Position numbers and translations under genes: made by a program
Assembly (NCBI GenBank): GCA_943353705.1
Contig: CALRAY010000007.1
Location: 1-15,064 of the forward strand
Origin: Patescibacteria group bacterium UBA4664
GTDB lineage: Bacteria > Patescibacteriota > Saccharimonadia > CAILAD01 > BJGX01
Reading direction: 5' to 3'
Length of the DNA stretch: 15,064 bases
The notes under the pieces: model-generated
What the model was told of the DNA's origin: nothing
Database searches by the model: none
What the model saw: only the letters and a program-made list of their open reading frames with translations
In this document: positions 7,346 through 14,399 of the stretch, in pieces
Layout: the number at the start of each line of letters is the position of its first letter
Numbering within the stretch: position 1 is the stretch's first letter

Positions 7346-8304
7346 AATATATTTGTCTCTACTTTCATCGTTCTTAGGGCTGGTTTTTTTAATATTCCTG
7401 TCCTTGTTCCAAATATCTCCATGACCGAGCAGGCATTTGCGCTAGCTAAGGTGAGCGCCTCCGGGATGCTCTTATTTTGGAAAATTGCTGCCATGTAGGC
7501 GGCGCTAAAAACGTCCTCAGAGCCAGTCATATCTAGAGGGTTAGATTTTTTGTATGGATTTGATATGTATATTGTATTATCTTCAAAAGCATAGGCTTTA
7601 TCTACTACATCATACATCAATATAGACTTTGCTCCAAAGCCATTAATTAGACGGATAAGATCTATTTGGGACTCATCTTTTCCGAAGTATCCACTGGCAA
7701 CGCCGTAAGGAATTAGCACTCTACTAGCAGTAGAAAGAACATAGCTTATTTGTCTCTTCTTGTAAGTGTTCAAACTATTGAGTGAGACAGCAAGCTCAAC
7801 ATTATTAATTTTGGCCCAACTAGCATAATACTTATATACTTTAAAATCCTCTGGCAATTCTGAAAAATACACTAGCTTTGCTTTGAGCTTAGAGAATTTG
7901 GTGTCCTTAGCTCGTAATGAATTACTAGAATTATCATAACTTAATCCAATCTCATGGCTTCTTTCTGTGACTATATGGATTTTCATATCGGTATGATGCT
8001 CTGGTCTACTGATTAGCGTATCGACCCCAATACCCTCGTGCTTGGCAATTATTTTAATTTGATTGGCTAGGTGATCTTTGCCAGTTCTTGCCATGCAGCC
8101 AGTATTTATTCCTTGGCGTGCAAAAACAATAGATGAGTTAAGGGCTGAGCCGCCTGCCTCATAAACTGCATGGTCAATGCCATAGCTTGAATCATTATTT
8201 AGGGTAATAGAATCCTCCGCCAGAAGCCTACTAGGCTTAAGCTGCTTGCCACTAATAAAAATATCGAACCCGGCCGAGCCTATGCATATTACATCTAGAT
8301 TCAT
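7342..8304 (-). CDS. Divergent PfkB-family protein, possibly non-catalytic partner
   Basis: A 320-residue PfkB-fold paralogue of the next gene. The first family motif is good (EAGGSALNSSIVFARQG, 49-65), and the C-terminal fold continues with ANACSVMEIFGTRTG. The active-site region is degraded. DTxGAGD reads DMTGSED (258-264), so the anion-hole glycine is Glu263 although catalytic Asp264 remains. The N-x-x-E element is not visible (IPYGVASGYF), and the VTxGxxG loop reads LMYDVVDKAYAF. I infer weak or altered activity, perhaps a regulatory or heterodimer partner of the intact kinase, but an unusual active kinase is not excluded. The ATG follows the transketolase stop directly (TAAATG), with AAAGG upstream. 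Confidence 0.85.
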   Translation of the reverse strand: MNLDVICIGSAGFDIFISGKQLKPSRLLAEDSITLNNDSSYGIDHAVYEAGGSALNSSIVFARQGINTGCMARTGKDHLANQIKIIAKHEGIGVDTLISRPEHHTDMKIHIVTERSHEIGLSYDNSSNSLRAKDTKFSKLKAKLVYFSELPEDFKVYKYYASWAKINNVELAVSLNSLNTYKKRQISYVLSTASRVLIPYGVASGYFGKDESQIDLIRLINGFGAKSILMYDVVDKAYAFEDNTIYISNPYKKSNPLDMTGSEDVFSAAYMAAIFQNKSIPEALTLASANACSVMEIFGTRTGILKKPALRTMKVETNIL

Positions 8305-9279
8305 TTATTTAGCCTTTAGTACGTTATTTATAGACCTTACTATAGAGGCTGCGTCTAAATCGTACTCGGCCCATAGCTCAGCTAATGTTCCTGACTGCCC
8401 AAATCTATTTTGAATTCCCAGTCTAATGACCTGTGTTGGCAGGTGCTCGCTTAGTAGCTCCGCAATCGCTCCTCCTAGACCACCGGCAACCTGAGCCTCC
8501 TCTAGCGTAAATATTAATTTGGTTTTTTTAGCACTCTTTATGATTGTTTTTTCATCAAGGGGCTTTATTGTGTGTGAATTTATGACCTCTACTTTTAAGT
8601 CTTTTGATTCTAGATACTTGGCGGCCTTGAGCGCCTCATAAACTAATGGGCCGCAAGCAATAATAGTAAGGTCACTGCCTTCTCGCAAAACATTAGCTTT
8701 ACCTATTTTAAATGGGGTATCTTGATGAGTTATTACGGCCGTCTTTTCGCGAGTCAATCTTAAGTAGCTTGGCTTAGCTAGCTTGGCAAGCTCCAATGTA
8801 GCTTTTTTGGCTTCAATACTATCGCACGGCGCTACAACTATCATATTCGGCAACGAGCGCATTAGAGCAATGTCCTCTAGCATCTGGTGGGTCGCACCAT
8901 CAGGGCCAACCGAAACGCCAGAATGACAACCGACTATCGTTACGGGTCTATCATTTAGACATATAGTTGTACGTATTTGCTCCCAGTTTCGCCCTGGGCT
9001 AAAGCTTGCATAGCTAGTCACAAAAGGTCTCTTACCGACAGCTGACATTCCGCTAGCTACCGTCACCATGTTTTGCTCAGCGACGCCCATCTCAATGAAT
9101 CGATCTGGAAAAGCCTTCGCAAAAGGTTCAACTTGGGTTGATTCTACCAAGTCTGCAGAAAGAGCTACTATAGATTCGTCTTTCTTGCCCGCATCAACCA
9201 AGCCTTCCCCGAATCCTTTTCGAGTAGGTTCCTGGGTGATTGATTCAGAGTATAGTTCGTCGCTTAAGAGACTATTCAT
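8305..9279 (-). CDS. tkt: Transketolase, C-terminal subunit (split transketolase)
   Basis: This subunit carries the pyrimidine-binding and C-terminal domains of transketolase, which moves two-carbon units between pentose, triose and tetrose phosphates with thiamine diphosphate. The catalytic Glu lies in FIEMGVAEQN (Glu68 from the ATG chosen here), which activates the cofactor aminopyrimidine. SYASFSPGRNWEQIR and HSGVSVGPDGATHQ are family blocks. I place the start at the ATG at 9279, because AAGGAG (9290-9285) is five bases upstream. An in-frame GTG at 9285 would overlap that site. The reading frame overlaps the N-terminal subunit by 8 bases, implying coupled translation and equal amounts of both halves. 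Together they match one normal transketolase. 1-deoxyxylulose-5-phosphate synthase is less likely given the split and the neighbours. Confidence 0.94.
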   Translation of the reverse strand: MNSLLSDELYSESITQEPTRKGFGEGLVDAGKKDESIVALSADLVESTQVEPFAKAFPDRFIEMGVAEQNMVTVASGMSAVGKRPFVTSYASFSPGRNWEQIRTTICLNDRPVTIVGCHSGVSVGPDGATHQMLEDIALMRSLPNMIVVAPCDSIEAKKATLELAKLAKPSYLRLTREKTAVITHQDTPFKIGKANVLREGSDLTIIACGPLVYEALKAAKYLESKDLKVEVINSHTIKPLDEKTIIKSAKKTKLIFTLEEAQVAGGLGGAIAELLSEHLPTQVIRLGIQNRFGQSGTLAELWAEYDLDAASIVRSINNVLKAK

Positions 9280-10153
9280 GTTCACTCCTTATTTTTCCAT
9301 TAATAGTCCTGAGTTTTTCTAGGGCTGATTTTGCCTGAATTTCCTTAGGTGGATCTCCATGAATATCTTTTATTCCAGGAGGTATTCCATGCCACCTAAA
9401 GTCAAACTCCATATAATCGACTCCTTTTCCAGGAATAGTGTGAGCAATAATACAAGTAGGCTTTTCGAATATTGCCTTGCTTTGATTCAGGGCAGAAATA
9501 ATATCATTAAAATCATGTCCATTTATTTCAATCACATGCCAGTTGAATGCTTGGTACTTCATAGCAAATGGCTCAAGAGGCATGACATTCTCGGTCATTC
9601 CATCGATTTGTATGTTGTTCCTATCGACTACCACGGTTAGATTACTAAGTTTGTTTTTGCCAGCAAACATAATTGCTTCCCAGGTATTTCCCTCTTGGTG
9701 CTCGCCATCGCTAGTCAGGCACCAAACACGCGGCTGCTTCAAAGAATCCATCCTTAAGCCATATGCCATACCTGCAGCCTGACTTATTCCGCTGCCGAGC
9801 GGCCCGCTGGTTGTTTCGAGTCCAGGCAAGCGTAATCTTTCAGGATGACCCTGCAGTCTTGTTCCGAACTTTCTCAAGGTCTTAAGCTCGCTATGGTCAA
9901 AATAGCCTGATTTTGACATGGTGGCGTAGAGAACTGGATTTATGTGCCCATTACTTAAAACTAATCTATCTCGCTCGGGCCAATTCGTATCCTGTGGCTT
10001 ATGCCGCAGCACTTCAAAATACAACGCCGTGAAGATATCAGCCATACCTAAAGGTCCGGCCGTATGCCCACTGCCTGCCTCGACTAACATATGGATTATA
10101 TCTTCTCGGATTTGATTTGCTATTAATTCAAGCTCTTGTTCGGTATGAATCAC
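9272..10153 (-). CDS. tkt: Transketolase, N-terminal (ThDP-binding) subunit
   Basis: At 293 residues this is the thiamine-diphosphate pyrophosphate-binding half. It shows GSGHTAGPLGMADIFTALYF near the start, the block GPLGSGISQAAGMAYG, and the metal/ThDP motif SDGEHQEGNTWEA continuing to DRNNIQIDG. The usual GDG begins with Ser here; the Asp and the later Asn ligands are kept. It pairs with the next gene to form a whole enzyme, a split arrangement known from archaea and several bacterial groups. The start is GTG at 10153, overlapping the rpe stop as GTGA, with GGAG eight bases upstream. In this operon it links Rpe and RpiB products to triose and hexose phosphates. Confidence 0.94.
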   Translation of the reverse strand: MIHTEQELELIANQIREDIIHMLVEAGSGHTAGPLGMADIFTALYFEVLRHKPQDTNWPERDRLVLSNGHINPVLYATMSKSGYFDHSELKTLRKFGTRLQGHPERLRLPGLETTSGPLGSGISQAAGMAYGLRMDSLKQPRVWCLTSDGEHQEGNTWEAIMFAGKNKLSNLTVVVDRNNIQIDGMTENVMPLEPFAMKYQAFNWHVIEINGHDFNDIISALNQSKAIFEKPTCIIAHTIPGKGVDYMEFDFRWHGIPPGIKDIHGDPPKEIQAKSALEKLRTINGKIRSEHE

Positions 10154-10779
10154 AGAGTATACTCCAAAAATTTCATATAACTGCTTAAAGGGTCTTCGGT
10201 ATCAAATATTGCAGAATTGATATTAACAACATCGAATCCTGCCTGCAGAACCTTCTTAGCGTTTGTAAGATTAACACCTCCGTCTAGGCCAACCTCAGCA
10301 AAAGGAAACATATCTCTGACCTCTGTGAGTCTATCAAAGACCATTGGGTCTAGTTTTTGACCAGCGAATCCAGCACTATATCCCATAATCAAAACGTGAT
10401 TAAGCAAGTCTGTAAATGGTTTTAATTTTGATAGCTTAGTTTCTGGGTTGATAGCAACTCCGGCATTTAAACCAGATTTTTTTATTCTCTCAATAAATGG
10501 CATTAGGTCTTCGCCACACTCAAACTGCATTATTATTTTATTTGCATTAAGAGCAATACACCTTTCGACAAATGGCTTAGGGCTTTTCACCATCAAATGT
10601 ACGTCCATTCTGGTGTCCGTAAGCCGACCTATCTGATCGAGCTGGATTGTTTTATTATCTACATACTCTCCATCAATAACATCCAGCTGAAAACGATTAG
10701 TAAGTTGCCTTATAACGGATAATCTGGCGCTGTATTCTTCCTTTGTCCTAACTAATACTGCTGGAACTATTTTTGTCAT
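10150..10779 (-). CDS. rpe: Ribulose-phosphate 3-epimerase-like protein
   Basis: The 209-residue TIM-barrel protein matches ribulose-phosphate 3-epimerase, which interconverts ribulose 5-phosphate and xylulose 5-phosphate. QLDVIDGEYV (31-40) aligns with the family H-x-DVMDGxFVPN, DVHLMV holds His61, the phosphate loop is MGYSAGFAGQ (132-141) and VGLDGGV contains Asp166. The two acid/base aspartates (Asp33, Asp166) and one metal histidine (His61) are kept. The first metal histidine is Gln31, and the early Ser of the APSILS motif is missing (VPAVLV). Activity is probably retained with a changed metal site, but a related Rpe-fold epimerase is possible. Its ATG overlaps the rpiB stop (TAATG), and GGAG lies within the rpiB end. 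Confidence 0.85.
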   Translation of the reverse strand: MTKIVPAVLVRTKEEYSARLSVIRQLTNRFQLDVIDGEYVDNKTIQLDQIGRLTDTRMDVHLMVKSPKPFVERCIALNANKIIMQFECGEDLMPFIERIKKSGLNAGVAINPETKLSKLKPFTDLLNHVLIMGYSAGFAGQKLDPMVFDRLTEVRDMFPFAEVGLDGGVNLTNAKKVLQAGFDVVNINSAIFDTEDPLSSYMKFLEYTL

Positions 10780-11225
10780 TATTCTCCCAATTCCATCTGA
10801 TTAATTTCTTCTATGCGACGCTTGTGTCTAGCTAGCTGTGAGAACGGGGTATCAAGCCAAGTCCTAGATATTTCTAGGAGCTCCTTATTTGATAATTCAC
10901 CAGCTGACAAGCTCAAAACATTACTATCGTTATCTTGCCTAGTTTCGAATGCCTCGGGTTTATCGCGCACAACTACTGCCCTAATGCCGTCGACCTTGTT
11001 GGCTGCAATCGCCATTCCTTCTCCGCTATGACAAATAAGTAAACCCATAGAGTCTGGGTTTTCTTTGACTGCTAGGGCAACTTTTTTGGCATACACAGGG
11101 TAGTCATCGTCTGGGTCTAATTTATATGCACCCAGATCGTATATTTCATAATTTTTCTCAAGTTCAACTGCTAAGGTATTTTTCTTATCATATCCGGCGT
11201 GATCTGCAGCTATAAAAACTTTCAT
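10779..11225 (-). CDS. rpiB: Ribose-5-phosphate isomerase B (RpiB/LacAB family)
   Basis: This 148-residue protein interconverts ribose 5-phosphate and ribulose 5-phosphate. It starts MKVFIAADHAG, with the substrate His of DHAG, has catalytic Cys65 in ICHSGEGMAIAANK, and ends with the phosphate-binding RHKRRIEEI. Length is typical. Two positions are unusual: the loop after Cys65 is HSG instead of GTG, and the ring-opening histidine of the HND motif is Asp98 in RQDNDSNVLSLSAG. The ATG lies one base after the gap stop, with AAGGTGAT as a strong ribosome site. Other RpiB-like sugar-phosphate isomerases are possible, but the pentose-phosphate neighbours favour RpiB. Confidence 0.92.
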   Translation of the reverse strand: MKVFIAADHAGYDKKNTLAVELEKNYEIYDLGAYKLDPDDDYPVYAKKVALAVKENPDSMGLLICHSGEGMAIAANKVDGIRAVVVRDKPEAFETRQDNDSNVLSLSAGELSNKELLEISRTWLDTPFSQLARHKRRIEEINQMELGE

Positions 11226-11226
11226 A

Positions 11227-12243
11227 TCACCTTAGCTTCTTGCCAACCTCCACGACCAGTTCTACCAATCTATTAGAGTAACCCCATTCGTTATCATACC
11301 ATGCCACAACTTTAACTAAATTACCACCCACTACTTGGGTTAAGTTCAGGTCAATGATAGCAGAGTGTGGGTTACCAATCAGATCGCTAGAAACCAATTG
11401 TTCATTTGTGCAGTCTAGGATGCCTTTAAGATGTGTTGTTTTTGATGCTTCTATTAAGCTGCTATTTACTTCATCAACAGTTGTGTCGCGCTTTGTGACA
11501 ATTGTAAAATCAGCTATCGAAACAACCGGTACCGGCACTCTTATGCTTAAGCCCATGAAATTGCCCTCTAAGGATTTGACTATTTTCGTTGCTGCAACTG
11601 TAGCATTGGTAGTTGTAGGGACTATATTCTCCGCCGCATTGCGACCTTCTCTTAGATCTTTATTTGGCGAATCCTGTAAGGCCTGAGATGCGGTGTAGGC
11701 ATGCACAGTGGTCATAAGTGACTTTTCAATACCAAATTCATTATCTATAACATAGGCAATTGGGGTGATGCAGTTAGTAGTGCAGGACTGATTTGATATT
11801 ACCTCCTGCTCAGAAATTTGCTCATCGTTTACTCCCATAATAAAGTTTCCTGCTTTAGGATTATTATCATCGTTTTTTATCGCAGATGACACCACGACTC
11901 TCTTGGCTCCCGCCGCAATATGCAGGGCAGCATCTTCAGTTTTTGTAAAGAAACCTGTACATTCGATAACGATATCTATATTCATCTTTCCCCAGGGAAG
12001 CTTGGATGGATCTTTTTCTGCAAATACTCTAATTGTTTTACCATCCACAATCAATGAATCTGCTGTGCTCTTAATGTCTTTATGGTAAATACCATAATTA
12101 CTATCATATTTAAGCAGATAAGCTAAATTCTTAGTATCTGAGAGGTCGTTAATGGCTACGATTTCTAGCTGTGGATTTGCAAAGGCAAGCTTAAAGGCAC
12201 TTCTTCCGATTCTTCCAAAGCCATTGATTGCTACCTTTATCAT
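11227..12243 (-). CDS. gap: Glyceraldehyde-3-phosphate dehydrogenase
   Basis: GAPDH oxidises glyceraldehyde 3-phosphate to 1,3-bisphosphoglycerate and makes NADH. The sequence has the nucleotide site INGFGRIGR (6-14), Asp33 in INDL favouring NAD, the catalytic Cys154 in SCTTNC, His181 in TVHAYT and the C-terminal WYDNEWGYSNR. At 338 residues it is full length with key residues intact. I prefer the ATG at 12243 (MIKVAING). GGAGA lies five bases upstream, the protein then starts like other GAPDHs, and a longer form from 12255 would put the ribosome site inside the gene. It is the first gene of the long carbon/redox operon and follows a promoter with an overlapping inverted repeat. Confidence 0.97.
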   Translation of the reverse strand: MIKVAINGFGRIGRSAFKLAFANPQLEIVAINDLSDTKNLAYLLKYDSNYGIYHKDIKSTADSLIVDGKTIRVFAEKDPSKLPWGKMNIDIVIECTGFFTKTEDAALHIAAGAKRVVVSSAIKNDDNNPKAGNFIMGVNDEQISEQEVISNQSCTTNCITPIAYVIDNEFGIEKSLMTTVHAYTASQALQDSPNKDLREGRNAAENIVPTTTNATVAATKIVKSLEGNFMGLSIRVPVPVVSIADFTIVTKRDTTVDEVNSSLIEASKTTHLKGILDCTNEQLVSSDLIGNPHSAIIDLNLTQVVGGNLVKVVAWYDNEWGYSNRLVELVVEVGKKLR

Positions 12244-12271
12244 AGTTTTCTCCATTAATTGTTATGTTTAT

Positions 12272-12280
12272 ATTATACCA
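12272..12280 (-). promoter_or_regulatory. Perfect extended -10 promoter of the gap operon
   Basis: TGGTATAAT (12280-12272) exactly matches TGnTATAAT. The position 17 bp upstream reads ACTAAA, so no -35 is recognisable. RNA would start near 12265 with a leader of about 22 bases containing GGAGA. Confidence 0.65.
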
Positions 12281-12293
12281 GTATAATCTGGTA
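12276..12293. promoter_or_regulatory. 18-bp inverted repeat overlapping the gap promoter (candidate operator)
   Basis: On the plus strand TACCAG-TATAAT-CTGGTA has perfect 6-bp arms and a 6-bp centre. One arm includes the TGG and first bases of the extended -10, so a bound protein would block polymerase. There is no U-tract after it on the minus strand, so it does not read as a terminator for the protease gene. No regulator gene is in the window. Confidence 0.45.
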
Positions 12294-12305
12294 ATTTAGT
12301 TTATT

Positions 12306-13979
12306 CTAAGGCTTTTTTGGGGGTGCTGGTGCATTTGATATCATATCGATATTCCTACCAGTTTGTGGAATTTGCGCTTGAGGGATATCGGAATTTTGAT
12401 TATTTCGAGAATCACTTTTTGCAGGCCTGTCTGAATCCGTCTGATTACTCTTCTGGCCAGAAATAGTTTCTTGATTGTTCAGATAGTAGTCGTGCAATAT
12501 GCGCCTTTTATGATGATGCTGAATGACATAAAACAACCCAGCGGTAGGTATCAGTACGACAGCAATTATAGCCCCAATAAGCACAAAATATACATTAGGG
12601 TCGGTAGCTTCCTTGCCATTAGTCTTAGCGTCCTCTGCTCTAGCTATGAAGCTATCTACGAGTCTGTTCTGGGGATACTGAGACTTAATTTTCTTAAAAT
12701 CAACAATAGCTGAGCTGTAGTAGGCCTTGCTGAATTTATATAAGCCCTGCTCCCAAATTTTCTGAGAACCCGATACGTCTTTGGGCAATTTAATGCCCGA
12801 CTTAGCAACTAGATTCTTTACATCTTGAATGTCGCGCATGTAGCTTATCTTAGTGTTAGCTCCTGAGCTATCGCTTATTTTGTATGTAGCAAGGCCCACC
12901 ACATCGCCGTTTGCATCAAGCGCTGGCCCACCTGAGTTTCCCTCAGATATCGAAGCGTCAGTTTGGATAAGTTTATTTTCTGTTCCACTGGCATTACGGA
13001 TTGAGCTTACGGTGCCCTGAGTAGAACTTGGTACATTTTTATCCTTACTTACCAGCTCATTTTCCGCTAGGCCGGGAAACCCCAGTACAGACAGCCTACT
13101 TCCCTGGCCCAAGCCTAAAATTGTGCCAAGCATGCTATACGGGTAGTCCGATCCAGTCTCTAGCTTCAGTATAGCTACATCAGAACCGCTAAAACCTTCT
13201 TTTGAAATATCGGCGTAGGGGTTGTAATCAACATCCACTAGCCTTGCCCTGACTATATTCTGATCAAAATCAAAAGCTTTCAAATTAGTTGGCTCAAACA
13301 TCACCGCCTCATCAGATAATTGAACTGCGTAAACACTGTCGACACTATTCTCCTTAACCTCCGCATCACTCAGTGCACTATCTGACAAAGAAAAAAGTAT
13401 CGATTTTATTGCATCCTTATCGCCCTTGGCGGCATTTTCATAGAATTCATTCGCAGTGGCTTGGCTAACCAAATTAGCCTTAGTCAAGAAATTTAAGTAG
13501 CTTTTAATAATAGGTAAGTTGCCAAGCTCAATGCTACTAGCTAGGACTTCTCCTGCGGAAGATTTAACAACATGCCCATTGGTGGCTACATAGCCTTCAG
13601 GGCTAATTATAAAACCTGAGCCATAGTTTGCCGAACAGGCACCAGTGAAGTTTTGACTCAGTGACCCCAGTCGCAAGTCAAAACTCGGACAATAGGCGGC
13701 GGCTATTCTTACGACTGCAGGCTCATTTTTTGCAATAGCCTGACTATCGTCTGGTTTGTTACTTAAAGCTGCACTTGAGTCAAAGATTTTTGTAGCTTCT
13801 TGTGTTTTTTTACTATTTGAGGCTGCTAGATATAAAGTTACTACTATTACAACTACTACTATTACGGATAGGATAATAAAAACAGCCTCCATCCACCACA
13901 AAAATTTTGAGGGTGTCTTGGGGGGCTGATTATTAACATAATTTGCACCATCTTTTTCAGGCGTATATTTATCAAGCAT
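12306..13979 (-). CDS. Membrane-anchored trypsin-like (HtrA/S1C-type) serine protease with a second C-terminal membrane segment
   Basis: The 557-residue protein has a short basic cytosolic end, a membrane span (about 29-52), an outer protease domain, a second span (about 463-487) and a hydrophilic tail of ~70 residues rich in Gln, Asn, Ser and Pro, predicted cytosolic. The triad is readable: His136 (TNGHVV), Asp267 (SDVAILKL) and Ser349 (EGNSGGP). About 130 residues separate His and Asp, roughly 100 more than in DegP, so there is an inserted domain (about 145-255). There is no PDZ domain. Instead, about 408-450 (YKFSKAYYSSAIVDFKKIKSQYP) looks like one tetratricopeptide-type helical repeat. 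Cys97 and Cys115 could form a disulfide. Substrate is unknown; envelope quality control or signalling is likely. The start at 13979 follows an extended -10 closely. Confidence 0.9.
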   Translation of the reverse strand: MLDKYTPEKDGANYVNNQPPKTPSKFLWWMEAVFIILSVIVVVVIVVTLYLAASNSKKTQEATKIFDSSAALSNKPDDSQAIAKNEPAVVRIAAAYCPSFDLRLGSLSQNFTGACSANYGSGFIISPEGYVATNGHVVKSSAGEVLASSIELGNLPIIKSYLNFLTKANLVSQATANEFYENAAKGDKDAIKSILFSLSDSALSDAEVKENSVDSVYAVQLSDEAVMFEPTNLKAFDFDQNIVRARLVDVDYNPYADISKEGFSGSDVAILKLETGSDYPYSMLGTILGLGQGSRLSVLGFPGLAENELVSKDKNVPSSTQGTVSSIRNASGTENKLIQTDASISEGNSGGPALDANGDVVGLATYKISDSSGANTKISYMRDIQDVKNLVAKSGIKLPKDVSGSQKIWEQGLYKFSKAYYSSAIVDFKKIKSQYPQNRLVDSFIARAEDAKTNGKEATDPNVYFVLIGAIIAVVLIPTAGLFYVIQHHHKRRILHDYYLNNQETISGQKSNQTDSDRPAKSDSRNNQNSDIPQAQIPQTGRNIDMISNAPAPPKKP

Positions 13980-13992
13980 AATACTTATGCCT

Positions 13993-14001
13993 ATCTTATC
14001 A
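13993..14001 (-). promoter_or_regulatory. Extended -10 promoter of the membrane protease
   Basis: TGATAAGAT (14001-13993) has one mismatch to TGnTATAAT, without a clear -35. A start near 13986 leaves about six or seven untranslated bases and no normal ribosome site, so the protease mRNA is probably leaderless or nearly so. Confidence 0.45.
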
Positions 14002-14005
14002 CATA

Positions 14006-14341
14006 CTATTTATGTTTGGTGTGTGGTTTACAGACATTGCTCGAGCAATCACCGCCGCTTAGGAGCTGGATTATTTCTTCTTTATCATGAGCTCCACAAA
14101 GTGCTTGCTTGGTATCTACATTCACGAATGCAGGAACTCCAGGAAGTCCCCCGCAGGCTTCTCCGATGATGTCATTGTACTGCTCCATCTTGCGGGCGTT
14201 TTCTTCGTTATTCCAAACCTCTAATCTTTCAATCTTTGCTCCAGTATGCTTTTCTATGTCCTCAATTACAGGCTTCATCGAAATACAATGCGGGCAGGTC
14301 TCTCCATAAAACTCAATTACGTGACCGTATTTTTTTGCCAT
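14006..14341 (-). CDS. Small cytosolic thioredoxin-fold protein with CPHC and four extra cysteines
   Basis: The 111-residue protein opens with a strand (HVIEFYGET) followed by CPHC (Cys16, Cys19) and has the cis-proline motif GVPAFV (Pro70), so the thioredoxin fold is clear. CPHC is more oxidising than thioredoxin's CGPC in the well-studied members. There is no signal peptide, so it is probably cytosolic or reached through another protein. Unusual are Cys63, Cys82 and the tail CSSNVCKPHTKHK (Cys99, Cys104 plus histidines), which could bind metal or form a second disulfide. The ATG follows AGGAGGGGA closely. It lies between a DsbA-like gene and a secreted protease, suggesting a role in thiol traffic for envelope proteins (inference). 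Confidence 0.85.
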   Translation of the reverse strand: MAKKYGHVIEFYGETCPHCISMKPVIEDIEKHTGAKIERLEVWNNEENARKMEQYNDIIGEACGGLPGVPAFVNVDTKQALCGAHDKEEIIQLLSGGDCSSNVCKPHTKHK

Positions 14342-14357
14342 TCCCCTCCTAGGTTTT

Positions 14358-14378
14358 AGTTATATTATAAGTATAACT
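14358..14378. promoter_or_regulatory. Promoter -10 inside a 7-7-7 inverted repeat before the CPHC protein gene
   Basis: On the minus strand TATAAT (14369-14364) lies within AGTTATA-cttataa-TATAACT, perfect 7-bp arms with a 7-bp spacer. TATTTT is 17 bp upstream as a weak -35. Transcription near 14357 gives a leader with AGGAGGGG. The repeat is A+T-rich, so chance is possible; if real it could be an operator. Confidence 0.4.
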
Positions 14379-14399
14379 TGCTTTGAAAAATAAATACAA

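Noticed and set aside
1521..11516. The 16-mer TGTAAAATCAGCTATC occurs twice on the plus strand, at 1521-1536 (uvrA promoter) and about 11501-11516 (inside gap).
   Set aside because: Only two copies, one within coding sequence, no flanking similarity, and an A+T-rich word. Chance is unlikely but possible, and no mechanism links the sites.
12276..12293. Inverted repeat as terminator of the protease gene.
   Set aside because: No U-tract follows it on the minus strand, and it overlaps a perfect extended -10, so an operator role fits better.
13840..13875. Run of ACT/ATT triplets resembling a microsatellite.
   Set aside because: It encodes the Val/Ile-rich first membrane span of the protease; repeated Val and Ile codons explain it.
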